From assembly GCA_037176705.1 (NCBI GenBank), contig CM073887.1, positions 56,815,001 through 56,879,000 of the forward strand: a stretch of 64,000 bases of DNA. The letters are read 5' to 3'. The position numbers and the translations under genes were made by a program. This DNA is from Molossus alvarezi (Eukaryota; Chordata; Mammalia; Chiroptera; Molossidae). Of the stretch, positions 42,313-59,010 are shown one piece after another. How positions within the stretch are numbered: the first letter of the stretch is position 1; every line of letters begins with the position of its first letter. A model generated the notes under the pieces. The model saw nothing but the letters and a program-made list of their open reading frames with translations, was not told the DNA's origin and ran no database searches.

Positions 42313-45300
42313 ATGAAAATAAATAAGTACATATCAATAATCACCTTAAGTGTAAATGGATTGAATGCTCCCATAAAAAGACACAGAGTCGCTGATTGGA
42401 TAAGAAAGCATGACTCATATATATGTTGCTTACAAGAGAGCCACCTCATAACAAAAGACTCATCGGTTGAAAGTGAAGGGATGGAAAAAATCTTCCAAGC
42501 AAAAAGAAAGCAAAAAACAGCTGGGGTAGCAATACTCATATCTGATAAAATATATTTCAAAATGAAGGCCATACTAGAGACAAAAAAGGCCACTACATAA
42601 AATTGAAAGGATCTATGCAACAGGAAGATATAACCTTGATACACATATATGCACCCAATATAGGAGCACCAAAATACATCAAATATTTTTTGGAGGACTT
42701 CAAAGGAGAATTCGATAGCAAAACAAGCATAGCAAGGGACTTCAACACCCCGCTGATATCACTGAATAGATCCTCTAGACAAATAATTAGCAAGGAAACA
42801 GAAACTCTAAATGAAGCACTGGACCAAAAGGATTTAACAGATATCTACAGAAAATTACACCTCAGAACTACAGAATTCACATTCTTCTCAAGTGCACATG
42901 GGACATTCTCAAAGATAGACCACATGTTAGGGCACAAACTAGGTCTCTACAAGTTCAAGAAGACTGAAATCATATCCAGCATCTTCTCAGATCACAATGG
43001 CATGAAAATAAAAATCAGTTGCAAGAAGAATATACAAAGACATTTGAACACATGGAAGCTAAATAGCATGTGTTTAAACAATGGACGGGTTACCGAGGAG
43101 ATCAAGGAAGAAATGAAACACATCCTGGAAACCGATGAAAATGAAGACACAACACACAAAATCTATGGGATGCAGCAAAAGCAGTTCTGAGAGGGAAGTT
43201 CATAGCACTACAGGCCTACCTCAAAAAAACAAGAAAAATCTCCATTAGAATATCTAACCTCACAACTTAAAGAACTAGAGAGCAAACAAAGAGAAAACCC
43301 CAGAGCAAGTAGAAGAAAGGAAAGAGTGAAGATCAGAGCAGAAGTAAACGACATAGAGTCCAAAAAAAAAATAAAAACATTCAAAGGATCAATGAAACAA
43401 AGAGCTGGTTTTTTGAAAAGATTAACAAGATTGATGGACCCTTAGCTAAACTTACCCAGAAACAAAGAGAGAGAACCCAAATACACAAAATCAGAAATGA
43501 AAGAGAAGTAACAACCGACACCACGGAAATACAAAGGATTGTTAACAACTACTATGAACAACTATATGGCAACAAATTCAATAATCTAAGCGAAATGGAC
43601 AAATTTCTAGAAACACATAGTCTCCCAAAACTGGGCCAGGAAGAGATAGAAAACTTGAACAGACCAATGACAACAGAAGAAATTGAAGATGTAATCAAGA
43701 CTCTCCCAGCAAACAAAAGGTCTGGATGGCTTCACGAGGGAGTTTTACCAAACATTCAAAAAAGAACTAATACCCATTCTCCTCAAACTATTTCAAAAAA
43801 TTCAAGAAGAAGGAAGACTTCCAAACTTGTTTTATGAAGCCAGCATAATTCTAATTCCAAAACCAGAATAAAAACCACATGATCATATCATTGATGCCAA
43901 AAAGCCTTAGACAAAATCCAGCATCTATTTCTGATAAAAACGCTCAGCAATGTGGGAATACAAGGATCATATCTAGACATAATAAAGGCTATATATGAAA
44001 GACCTACAGTGAACATCATACTCAATGGGCAAAAACTAAAAGCATTTTCCTTAAGAACAGGAACAAGGCAAGGATGCCCACTTTTGCCACTCTTATTTAA
44101 CATAGTACTGGAAGTCGTAGCCACAGCAATCATACATGAAGAAAAAATAGAAGGGATCCAAATTGGAAAGGAGGAAGTGAAACTGTCATTATTTGCTGAT
44201 GACATGATACTATATGTAGAAAACCCCAAAGACTCCATCAAAAATCTACTAGACTTAATAAATGAATTTGGCAAAGTAGCAGGATACAAAATTAACGTCA
44301 AGAAATCGACGGCATTCTTGTACAACAATGATGAACTCACAGAAAGAGAAACTAAAAAAACAATCCCATTTACCATCGCGCCAAAAAAATTACGATACCT
44401 AGGAATAAACTCAACCAAAGACGTAAAGGACCTATTTGCAGAAAACTACAGGACATTGAAAAAAGAAATAGAGGAAGATATAAAAAAGTGGAAGCACATA
44501 CCCTGTTCATGGATTGGAAGAATTAACATCATTAAAATGTCCATACTACCCAAAGCAATCTATAGATTCAATGCAATCCCCATCAAAATACCAATGACAT
44601 ATTTCATAAAACTAGAACAAATTCTTCAAAAATTCATATGGAACCAAAAAAGACCCCGAATAGCCACAGCAATCTTGAAAAAAAAGAACAAAGTTGGAGG
44701 GATCACAATACCAGATTTCAGGTTATACTACAAAGCGACTGTAACGAAAATAGCCTGGTACTGGCACAAGAACAGGCATATAGACCAGTGTAACAGAACT
44801 GAAAACCCAGAAATGGACCCAAGGAATTATGCTCAATTAATATTTGACAAAGGTGGCAAGAGCATACAGTGGAGTAAAGACAGCCTCTTTAATAAATGGT
44901 GTTGGGAAAATTGGACAGCTACATGCAAAAAAATGAAACTAGACCATCAACTTACACCATACACAAAAATAAACTCAAAATGGATAAAAGACTTAAATGT
45001 GACCCGTGAATCCATAAAATTTCTAGAAGAAAATGTAGGCAACAAAATTTCAGGCATCTTACGGAGCAGAATTTTCACTGATACATCACCTAAGGCAACA
45101 GAAACAAAGGAAAAAATGAACACATGGGACTACATCAATCTAAAATGCTTGTGCACAGCAAAAGAAACAATCATCAAAATGGAAAGGCAACCCTCTGTAT
45201 GGGAGAACATCATTGCCAATGATGTATCAGATAAGGGGTTAATTTCCAATATATATAGAGTGCTCATACAACTCCACAAAAGGAAGACAAAGAACCCAAT

Positions 45301-45923
45301 TAAAAAAATGGGCAGAGGAGCTGAATAGACACCTCTCCAAACAGGACATACAAATGGCCAAGAGACATATGAAGAAATGCTCAACAGCACTAATCATCAG
45401 AGAGATGCAAATTAAAACAACAATGAGGTATCACCTCACACCTGTCAGAATGGCTGCCATCAACAAATCATCAAACAACAAGTGTTGGCGAGGGTGTGGA
45501 GAAAAGGGGACTCTAATACACTGCTGATGGGAATGCAGACTGGTGCAGCCACTATGAAAAACAATATGGTGTTACCTCAAAAAATCAAAAATTGAACTCC
45601 CATTTGACCCAGTGATCCCATTGCTAGGAATTTACCCTAGGAAGCCTGAAACACCAATCAGGAAGAATATATGTACTCCCATATTCTTAGCAGCACTATT
45701 TACAATAGCTAAGATCTGGAAACAGCCCAAGTGTCCATCAGTAGACGAATGGATAAAAAAGCTGTGGTACATATACACAATGGAGTACTATGCAGTGGTA
45801 AGAAAGAAAGATCTCTTATCCTTTGAGAGGACATGGAGGGACCTGGAAAGTATTATCCTAAGTGAAAGAAGCCAAGCAGAAAAAGGCAAATACCACATGA
45901 TCTCACTTATATACGGAATATAA
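42313..45923 (+). pseudogene. L1-G ORF2, broken but long RT/C-terminal frame
   Basis: Starts MKINKYISIITL. Endonuclease pieces: 42313-42600 and 42603-43190 ('ARDFNTPLIS', where the usual Gly-Asp is Arg-Asp). A deletion of about 212 bp at 43868 removes part of the RT palm between repeated 'gaataaaaacc' words. The frame 43952-45328 (458 aa) keeps '[12 protein letters not shown]', and the C-terminal end is open at 45612-45923, with the stop at 45921-45923. Not functional. Confidence 0.87.
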
Positions 45924-46154
45924 TGAACATTACAGTCTGAGGAAAACAGTAGACCCAGAAACATGGAAGTAGGGTACAGACTGACATCCCTCAGAAGAGT
46001 GGGTTGGGGGTGGGAAGAGATAAACCACAGAACTAACATGCATGTATGCATGACCAATGGACATGGACAACTAATCCGGGGACGGGGCGGATGTGGGGTG
46101 GTGTGGGGGTGCCAATGGGGTAAAAAAGGTAAAATATCTGTAACAAAAAAAAAA
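45924..46154 (+). other. L1-G 3'UTR and A tail
   Basis: Conserved 3'UTR blocks ('cagtctgagga', 'catggacaactaa'), a G-rich tract with potential for a quadruplex (46078-46110) and a short A tail. Confidence 0.8.
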
Positions 46155-46440
46155 ATGGTTAAGATGGTAACTTATGTTATGTATATTTTAGCACATTAGA
46201 AAAAAATCTAAGTCAGGAGGCTAAAAGGGACATCACACTCTACCAGTGCCTCCATCCTCACTAACACTAGGAATTGTCAGTCTTCGTTTTGCTTCTCCAA
46301 AAGATGTGTGCAGTGGTATCTCACTTTGTTTTAATTTGCATTTCTCTGACGACTAATGATGTTGCAGGTATTTTTCTAACCTCATTTGCTATCTAAAGAG
46401 CCTCTTTGCTAAAGTATCTGTTCAAATCCTTTGCCCATTT
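46155..46440 (-). mobile_element. Old diverged L1 remnant (minus)
   Basis: The second half (from about 46270) reads like the C-terminal ORF2 of an ancient L1 in reverse ('gtggtatctcactttgtttt', 'aatttgcatttctctgacga', 'caaatcctttgcccattttt'). The first ~80 bp are not assigned. It ends where L1-H is inserted. Confidence 0.6.
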
Positions 46441-47253
46441 TTTAAAATTTACTTTTATTGTTGTGTTACAGATGCCCCTCTTTTTCCCCCATTGACATTC
46501 TCCACTCCTGTATCCATAGGTTATGCATACATGCATATAAGTTCTTTAATTAATTTCTCCCCTTTCTTCCCTCTAAGATGTGTCAGTTTATTCCCTTCTT
46601 CCATGTCTCTGGATCTTTTGTTTGTCATTTTATTTTGTTAAACAGATTCCACACACAAGTGAGATCATGTGATACTTGTCTTTCTCTGACTGGCTTGTTT
46701 CACTTAGCTTAGTAATCTCCAGGCCCCTCCCTGCTGCTTCAAAAAGGAAGAGAGCCTTTTTTTTCTAGCGGCATAGTGTTCCATTGTATAAATGTACCAC
46801 AGCTCCTTTTATCCACTTATCTATTGATGGGCCTTTTGACTGTTTCCAGATATTAGCTATTGTAAATAGGGCTGCTATGAATAAAGGGGTGCACATATTC
46901 CTTCTGATTGGTGTTTCAGGATTCTTAGGGTATATTCCTAGAAGTGGAATCACTGGGTCAAGTTCCAGTTCCATGTTTAATTTTTTGTTAAAACTCCACG
47001 TTGTTTTCTATGCACCAGTTCTGTATTCCAACCAGCAGTATACTAGTGTTCCCTTTTCTCCACATCCTGGCCAGCATTGTCCTATTTTTATTTGATAATG
47101 GTATCCATTCTGGCAGGTGTGAAGTGGTACCTCATTCTGGTTTTAATTTGCATCTGTTATGATAGTGGCATTGAGCATTTCTTGTCATGTCTCTTGACTA
47201 TTTGTATGTGATGTTTGGAGAATTATTTATTCAGGTTCTCTGCCCATTTTTTA
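46441..47253 (-). mobile_element. L1-H: 5'-truncated L1 (minus)
   Basis: 3'UTR end ('attgttgtgttacagatgcc') through the ORF2 C-terminus (an open piece at 46974-46765) to 'tctctgcccattttttat', where L1-I starts. Strongly diverged. Both its left joint and its right joint fall in the ORF2-derived phrase 'tgcccatttttt'. Confidence 0.8.
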
Positions 47254-52562
<5,309 letters not shown>

Positions 52563-52599
52563 GTCCCTTCATGTTATCTCAAAGGATAAGAGATCTTTC

Positions 52600-54344
52600 T
52601 TACAGCTGCATAGTACTGCATTGTGTATATGTACCACAGCTTTTTATCCATTCCTCTTCTGATGGGCATTTGGGCTGTTTCCAGAATTTAGCTATTGTAA
52701 ATAGGGCTGCTATGCACATAGGGTTACATATATTCTTTCTGATTGGTGATTCAGGCTTGTTAGGATATGTAACTAGAAGTGGGATCACTGGGTCAAATGG
52801 CAGTTCAATTTTTAATTTTTTGAGGTAACACCATATTGTTTTCCATAGTGGCTGCACCATTCTGCATTCCCACCAGCAGTGTACTAGAGTCCGCTTTTCT
52901 CCACACCCTCGCCAACACTCTGGCCTCGGCTTTTGTTTGATGGGAGAGTCTTGATTACATCTTCAATTTCTTCTATTATTATTGGTATGTTCAAGTTTTC
53001 TATCTCTTCCTGGTTCGGTTTTGGAAGAGTATGTGTTTCTACAAATTTGATCATTTCGCTTAGATTGTCGAATTTGTTGCCATACAGTTGTTTATACCAG
53101 TTGTCAGCGATCTTTTATATTTCTGTGGTGTCAGTTGTTATTTCTTCTCTTTCATTTCTGATTTTGTGTGTTTGGGTTCTCTCTCTTTGTTTCTTGGTGA
53201 GTCTAGCTAAGGGTCCATGAATCTTGTTTATCTTTTCGAAAAACCAGCTCTTTGTTTCATTGATCCTTTGAAGTGCTTTTTTTTGGGGGGGGACTCTATA
53301 TCATTTTTTTCTGCTCTGATTTTTATCATTTCCTTTCTTCTACTTGATCTAGGGTTGTCTTTTTGTTTGCTTTCTAGTTCTTTAAGTTGTGAGGTTAGGG
53401 AGTCTATTAGAGATTTTTCTTGCTTCTTGAGGTAGGCCTGTAGTGCTATGAACTTTCCTCTCAGAGTTGCTTTTGCTGTATCCCATAGGTTTTGTGTTGT
53501 TGTGTGTTCATTTTATTGGATTCCAGGAAGTTTTCGTTTTCTTCCTTGATCTCCTCATTGACTCATTTATTATTTAATAACATGCTATTTAGCTTCCATG
53601 TGTTCAAATGTTTTTGCATTTTCTTTTTTTTGCATTTGATTTCAAGTTTTATGCCATTGTGATCTGAGAAGATGCTTGATATGGTATCAATCTTCTTGAA
53701 CTTGTAGAGACTTAGTTTGTGTCCTAACATGTGGTCTATCTTTGAGAATGTCCCATGCGCACTTGAGAAGAATGTGAATTCTGTAGTTTTGGGGTGTAAT
53801 TCTCTGAAGATATTTATAAATCCATTTGGTCTTGTGTTTCATTTAGAGACTTTGTTTTCTTACTAATTATTTGTCTAGAGGATCTATCCATTGATGTCAG
53901 TGCTGTGTTGAAGTCCCCTGCTATGATTGTATTGCTGTTGATTTCTTCTTTGAAGTCCTCCAAAATATTTTAAAAATATTTCGGTGCTCCAATATTGGGT
54001 GCATATATGTTTATCAAAGTTATATCTTCCTGTTGGATAGATCCTTTCAATATTATGTACTGGCCTTCTTTGTCTCCAGTTATGGTCATCATTTTGAAAT
54101 CTATATTATCAAATATGAGTATTGCTACCCCAGCCTTTTTTCCTTTCCATTTGCTTGGAAGATTTTTTTTTTCATTCCTTCACTTCAAACTATGTGAGTC
54201 TTTTGTTTTGAGGTGGCTCTCTTGTAAACAACATATTGATGAGTCATGCTTTCTTATCCAATCAGCTACTCTCTGTCTTTTTATTGGAGCATTCAATTCA
54301 TTTACATTTAAGGTGATTATTGATATGTATTTATTTATTGCCAT
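52600..54344 (-). pseudogene. L1-K ORF2, deleted
   Basis: C-terminal piece open in 52860-52600 ('[20 protein letters not shown]'). The segment between about residues 500 and 1150 is missing. The N-terminal part shows many stops. Start codon at 54344-54342. Not functional. Confidence 0.78.
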
Positions 54345-54389
54345 TTTTGTCTAGTGTGGTTATATGTTTCTTCCTATTTCTTCTAGTAA

Positions 54390-55313
54390 TTACAACAGTC
54401 CGTTTAACATTTCTTGCAGTGCTGATTTGGTGCTAATGTATTCCCTTATCCTTTTTTTGTCTGGGAAGCTCTTTATTTGACCTTCTATTTTGATTGATAG
54501 TCTTGCTGGGTAGAGTAGTCTTGGATTCAGATCCTTGTTTTTTATGATCTTGATTACCTCATGCCATTCCCTTCTGGCCTGTAGTGTTTCTGTTGAGAAG
54601 TCAGCTGAGAGCCTAATTGGGGTTCCTTTGTAGGTACCTGTTGCTTATCTCTTAATGCTTTAAGGATTCTCTCTTTGTCTTTTATTTTTGGCATTTTGAT
54701 TACTATGTGTCTTGGTGTGGGTTCTTCTTACTTGGGGCTCTCTGTGCTTCTTGAACTTGAATGCCTTCTTTCTTCACCAAATTAGGGAAGTTTTCTCTCA
54801 CTATTTCTTCAAATATATTTTTTAACCCTTGCTCATTTTCTTCTTTTTTGGGGACTCCTATGATGCTAATGTTATTACATTCCAGTTGTCCCACAGTTGT
54901 CTTAAACTGTCTTCCTGTTTTTAATTGTGTTTTCCTTTTTGTTTTCTGATCAGTTGATTTTTTCTACCCTATCTTCTAATTCACTGATCCAGTCCTCAGC
55001 TTCCTCTACTCTGCCATTTAGACCTTCTAATGTGTTCTTTATTTCTGATATGTCATTCTTCATTTCTTCTTAGTGGTTTTTAATTTCCAACTGGTTGATT
55101 TTTAACATTTCTATGTCTTTACTCATTGCACTCATGTCCTTACACATGCTGTTGAGCTTCCTCAAGATCATGGCTCTGAATTCTAGTTCTGTTAACTTGC
55201 TTAACTGCACCTCATTTATCTCATCTTCCATATAAGTCCTGCACCTCATTTATCTCATCTTCCATATAAGTCTCTTGTTTTTTTATTTAACTTTTGTTTC
55301 TGTGTTTCACCAT
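54390..55313 (-). pseudogene. L1-K ORF1, broken
   Basis: Minus-strand ATG at 55313-55311 and stop at 54392-54390. RRM text is open in 54894-54703 ('NNISIIGVPKKEENEQGL'). A 34-bp tandem duplication near the N-terminus (55205-55272) shifts the frame. Non-functional. Confidence 0.8.
55205..55272. repeat. 34-bp tandem duplication in L1-K ORF1
   Basis: The unit beginning 'ctgcacctcatttatctcat' occurs at 55205-55238 and 55239-55272, essentially identical. Other L1 copies have one unit. Because 34 is not a multiple of 3 it breaks ORF1. Confidence 0.9.
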
Positions 55314-56157
55314 TTGGGCTATCACAGTGGGCTTTGGAGCCTGCCCAATTTTCCCTGTGGGTGTTGGTGTTCTGCTGTTTGTGGCTCCCTCTCCTGGGTT
55401 TGGATGAGTCAAGGAGGACCCACGTTAAATACCACTGTCAAGTCATTCCTGATTAGATTTGATAGCCCAGGAAATGGTACAGTTATTTTCTAGCTTTTTG
55501 CCTGGAGGCTATCAGTTGAGTTACCTGATAAACCTTGGCTTCTCAGTGGAATGAAAATCCCCCTCGGGTCCTCAGTGAAAGAGGATTTCTGGAGGGTGGG
55601 GCAGATGCTGGTTGTTAATTGGCTTCAATTAGCATTTCAATGGCCACTGGGTGGGGTTGAATCTTAGAGGGAGGGGCCACGCTCTCTCCCCATGGCCCTC
55701 GGAAGGAGTAAGATAACCACAGTCCTATGTGGCTGCAACTCAGCAAAAGCTCTGAGTGCCCTCCAAATCCCAAGTGTCCCCACACAGTTCCAGTCCAGTC
55801 TGTCCTTCCTCTCCCGGAGCCCAAGGTAAGTGGCTGCTGCTATTTTAGCCTCTGTCCTGGCTCTGAGCTGTGGAGCTGCTTGGGAGTTTAACCAGAGGGC
55901 GCCACTCTCAGCTAAAGCTGCAACTCCCAGCCAAGGCTGCCACTCCTAGCCAAGGCCATCGCTTCCAGCCGTGGGCTCCCAGCCACCTCTCGTGTCTCCG
56001 CAAGCCTACCAGGATTGAGTCAGTGTCCCTGGTTATGTGGTCCTCCAAGCTGCTTTTTTGGTTTTCTTTTCCTGATGATTTGTCTTTATTTTCACCGTAA
56101 TTGCAGTTTGGTCCTGGGAGATGGTCTGTGTAGCTTCCATTCACTTTACCACCATTT
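55314..56157 (-). promoter_or_regulatory. L1-K 5'UTR with short 19-bp repeat block
   Basis: Older-type L1 5'UTR in reverse. On the minus strand around 55985-55900 there are about four units of the 19-bp repeat, such as cttggctgggagttgcagc and cttggctaggagtggcagc, then 'tttagctgagagtggcgcc'. It ends in the conserved 5' module. Confidence 0.8.
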
Positions 56158-58810
56158 TTCTAGTCCCTCGGGGTCTTTTTTGATACCATGTGAACTTTTG
56201 AAGTATTCGTTCTAGTTCTGTGAATTATGTCATTGGTATTTTGATGGGGATTGCATTGAATCTTTAAATTGCTTTGGGTAGTATGGACATTTTAATGATG
56301 TTAATTCTCCCAATCCATTAACAAGGTATGTGCTTCCACTTTTTTATATCTTCCTCTATTTTTTTTTTTCAGTGACCTATAGTTTTCTGCAAATAGGTCC
56401 TTTTCTTCTTTGGTTAAGTTAATTCCTAGGTATCTTAATTATTTTTTGCTGTGATGGTAAATGGGAATTTTTTTTTTTTTTTTTTTTTAGTTTCTCTTTC
56501 TGTGAGTTCACCATTGTTGTATAAGAATGCCGTCAATTTCTTGATGCTAATTTTATATCCTGCTACTTTGCCAAATTCATATATTAAGTCTAGTAGATTT
56601 TTGATGGATTCACTGTGGTTTTCTATGTATAAGATGTCAACTGTGAATAATGACAGTTTCACTTCCTCCTTTCCAATTTGGGTCCTTTTTATTTTTTCTT
56701 CCTGTCTTATTGCTGTTGTTAAGACTTCCAGTACTATGTTAAATAAGAGTGGCAAAAGTGGGCATCCTTATCTTGTTCCTGTTCTTAAGGGAAATGCTTT
56801 TAATTTTTTCTAATTGAGTATGGTGTTGGCTGTAGGTCTTTTATATATGGCCTTTATTATGTCAAGATATGAGCCCTCTATTTCCACATTGCTGAGCGTT
56901 GTTATCTGAAATGGGTGTTGGGTTTTGTAGAATGCTTTTACAGCATCTATTGATATGATCGTATGATTTTTGTCTTTCATTTTGTTTATGTGGTGTATCA
57001 CATTTACTGACTTGTGAATATTGTACCAGGCTTGCATCCCTGGGATAAATCCCACTTGGTCATGGTGAATGATTTTTTTTTTTTTTTGATGTATTGCTGG
57101 ATTTGATTTTCTGTTATTTTTTCAGGATTTTGGCATCTATGTTCATCAGGAATATTGGCCTGTAGTTTTCTTTCTTTGTTGTGTCTTTTTCTGGTTTTGG
57201 AATTAGAATTATGCTGGCCTCATAAAATGAGTTTGGAGTCTTCCTTCTTCTTGAATTTTTTGAAATAGTTTGAGGAGAATGGGTATTATTTACTCTTTGA
57301 ATGTTTGGTAAAACACCTCCGTGAAGCCATCTGGACCTGGGCTTTTGTTTGCTGGAAGAGACTTCATTACATCTTCGATTTCTTTTGTTGTTATTGCTCT
57401 GTTCAAGTTTTCTATCTCTTCCTGGTTCAGTTTTTGGAGACTATGTATTTCTATGAATTTGTTCATTTCACTCAGATTATTGAATTTTTTGCTGTATAAT
57501 TGTTCATAATATTAGTTCACAATTCTTTGTACTTCTGTGGTGTCAGTTATTATTTCTCCTCTTTCATTTCTGATTTTGTGTATTTGAGTTCTCTCTCTTT
57601 GTTTCTTGGTGAGTCTAGCTAATGGTCCATCAGCCTTTTTCATCTTTTCAAAGAACTACCTCTTTGTTTTCTGGATCCTTTGAAGTGTTTTATGGTCTCC
57701 ATGTCATTTATTTCTGCTTAGATCTTTAATATTTCCTTCCTTCTACTTGCTCTGCTGTTTTATTTTTGTTTGCTTTCTCATTCTAGAAGTTATGAAGTTA
57801 GATAGTCTATTATAAATTATTCTTGTTTCTTGAGGTAGGCCTGTAGTCTATGAACTTCCCTCTCAGAACTGCTTTCTGTGCATCCCATAGGTTTTGTGTT
57901 GTTGTGTGTTCATTTTCATTGGTTTCCAGGAAGTTTTTAATTTTTTTTTTTTTATCCTCACCCGAGGACATCTTTTTTTGATAGAGCGGGAAGGAGGGAG
58001 AGGAAGAGAGAGAAACATCGACGTGAAAGGGACACATCGAGTGGCCGCCACCCACACGAACCAACCAGGGCTGGGGACAAACTGCAGCCAAGGTACATGC
58101 CCTTAGCGGGAACCGAACCCGGGTCTCTGTGGACCGCAGGCTGACACTCTAACCGCTGAGCCAAACTGGCCAGGGATCCAGGAAGTTTTTAATTTCTTTC
58201 TTGATCTCCATGGTATCCCGTTCATTGTTCAATACCATGCTATTTAGCCTTCACGTTTTCAAATGTTTTTGCATGTTCTTGTTGCAATTGATTTCTAGTT
58301 GCATGCCATTGTGATCTGAGAAGTTGTTTTGTGTGATTTCAATATTCTTGAACTTGTAGAGACTTAGTGTGTGCCAAAACTTGTGGTGTATCTTTGAGAA
58401 TGTCCCATGTGCACTTAAAAAGAATGTGAGTTCTGCAGTGTTGGGGTGTAATTCTTTGTAGATATCTATTAAATACCTTTGGTCTAGTGCTTTATTTAGA
58501 GTGTATTTTCTCGTTAATGTTTTGTCTAGAGGATCTATCTGGTATGTCAGCGGAGTGTTGAAGTCTCCTGCTATGATTGTATTGCTGTTGATTGCTCCTT
58601 TGAAGTCCTCCAGAAAACTTTGAACATATTTTGGTGCTCCTATATTAGGTGCATATATGTTTACCAAGGTTATATCTTTCTATTGGATAGATGCTTTCCA
58701 TATTATGTAGTGGCTTTCTTTGTCTCTCATTATAGTCTTCATTGAGGCATGCTATCTCATCCAATCATCTACTTTATGTCTTTTTATTGGAGTGTTGTAT
58801 TCATTTATGT
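56158..58810 (-). mobile_element. L1-L: L1 ORF2 (minus) hosting L1-K, a SINE and L1-M
   Basis: Minus-strand ORF2 from the RT/C-terminal region (56158) to near the ORF2 start (about 58808), where L1-M is inserted. Open scraps at 56755-56435, 57055-56810 and 58667-58251 (endonuclease, '[10 protein letters not shown]'). A 21-base T run is at 56469-56489, and about 150 bp are missing at about 58741. Its 3' part lies outside what can be traced. Confidence 0.82.
57944..58176 (-). mobile_element. Ves-type SINE in L1-L, well preserved
   Basis: Minus-strand SINE with 'cctcacccgaggacatcttt', a short GA part, 'aaacatcgacgtgaaaggga' and an intact tRNA head (B box from 'gggaaccgaacccggg', A box from 'ccgctgagcca'). 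Perfect 19-bp TSD (tccaggaagtttttaattt) at 57925-57943 and 58177-58195. Among the youngest SINEs here. Confidence 0.96.
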
Positions 58811-59010
58811 TTTTTTTTATTGATTAATTTTTGTTACAGATGATTCTCCTTTTTCACCCCACTGATTCCCCCCTCCCCCTTCCCTCCCTGCACCTTCCCC
58901 AGATTGTTGTCCATGTCCACTATTCATGCATACATGCATATAAGTTCTGTGGTTCATCCCTCTCCCACCTCCCCACTCCTTAGGGGATTGTCCTCAAACT
59001 GTTATGTTCA

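Larger units (their letters stand above)
36691..46154 (+). mobile_element. L1-G: full-length older L1 (+), split by a provirus
   Basis: 5'UTR 36697-37484 and 41115-41351, ORF1 41352-42267, ORF2 42313-45923, 3'UTR with a G-rich tract (46078-46110) and A tail (46142-46154). The provirus 37485-41114 interrupts the 5'UTR; L1 text reads 'ctgagggagttttt' before it and 'tttttcagtcaactcag' after it, matching L1-A at 578-604. A short shared 'gttaaga' (36674, 46158) might be the TSD but is weak. Confidence 0.9.
52563..56157 (-). mobile_element. L1-K: L1 (minus), 3' end lost, internally deleted
   Basis: Starts abruptly in C-terminal ORF2 (52563, fused to L1-I), runs to 'cgccaacactc' (52920), then jumps about 2 kb upstream in ORF2 ('tggcctcggcttttgtttga'). 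It continues through the RT N-terminal part, endonuclease (start ATG 54344-54342), ORF1 and a 5'UTR ending at about 56157 ('taccaccatttttc'). It is inserted in L1-L, which continues at 56158. Confidence 0.82.

Noticed and set aside
36674..46164. 'gttaaga' at 36674 and 46158 as the TSD of L1-G
   Set aside because: Only 7 bp and not flush with the element ends. The right flank does not continue L1-D, so it is not trusted.
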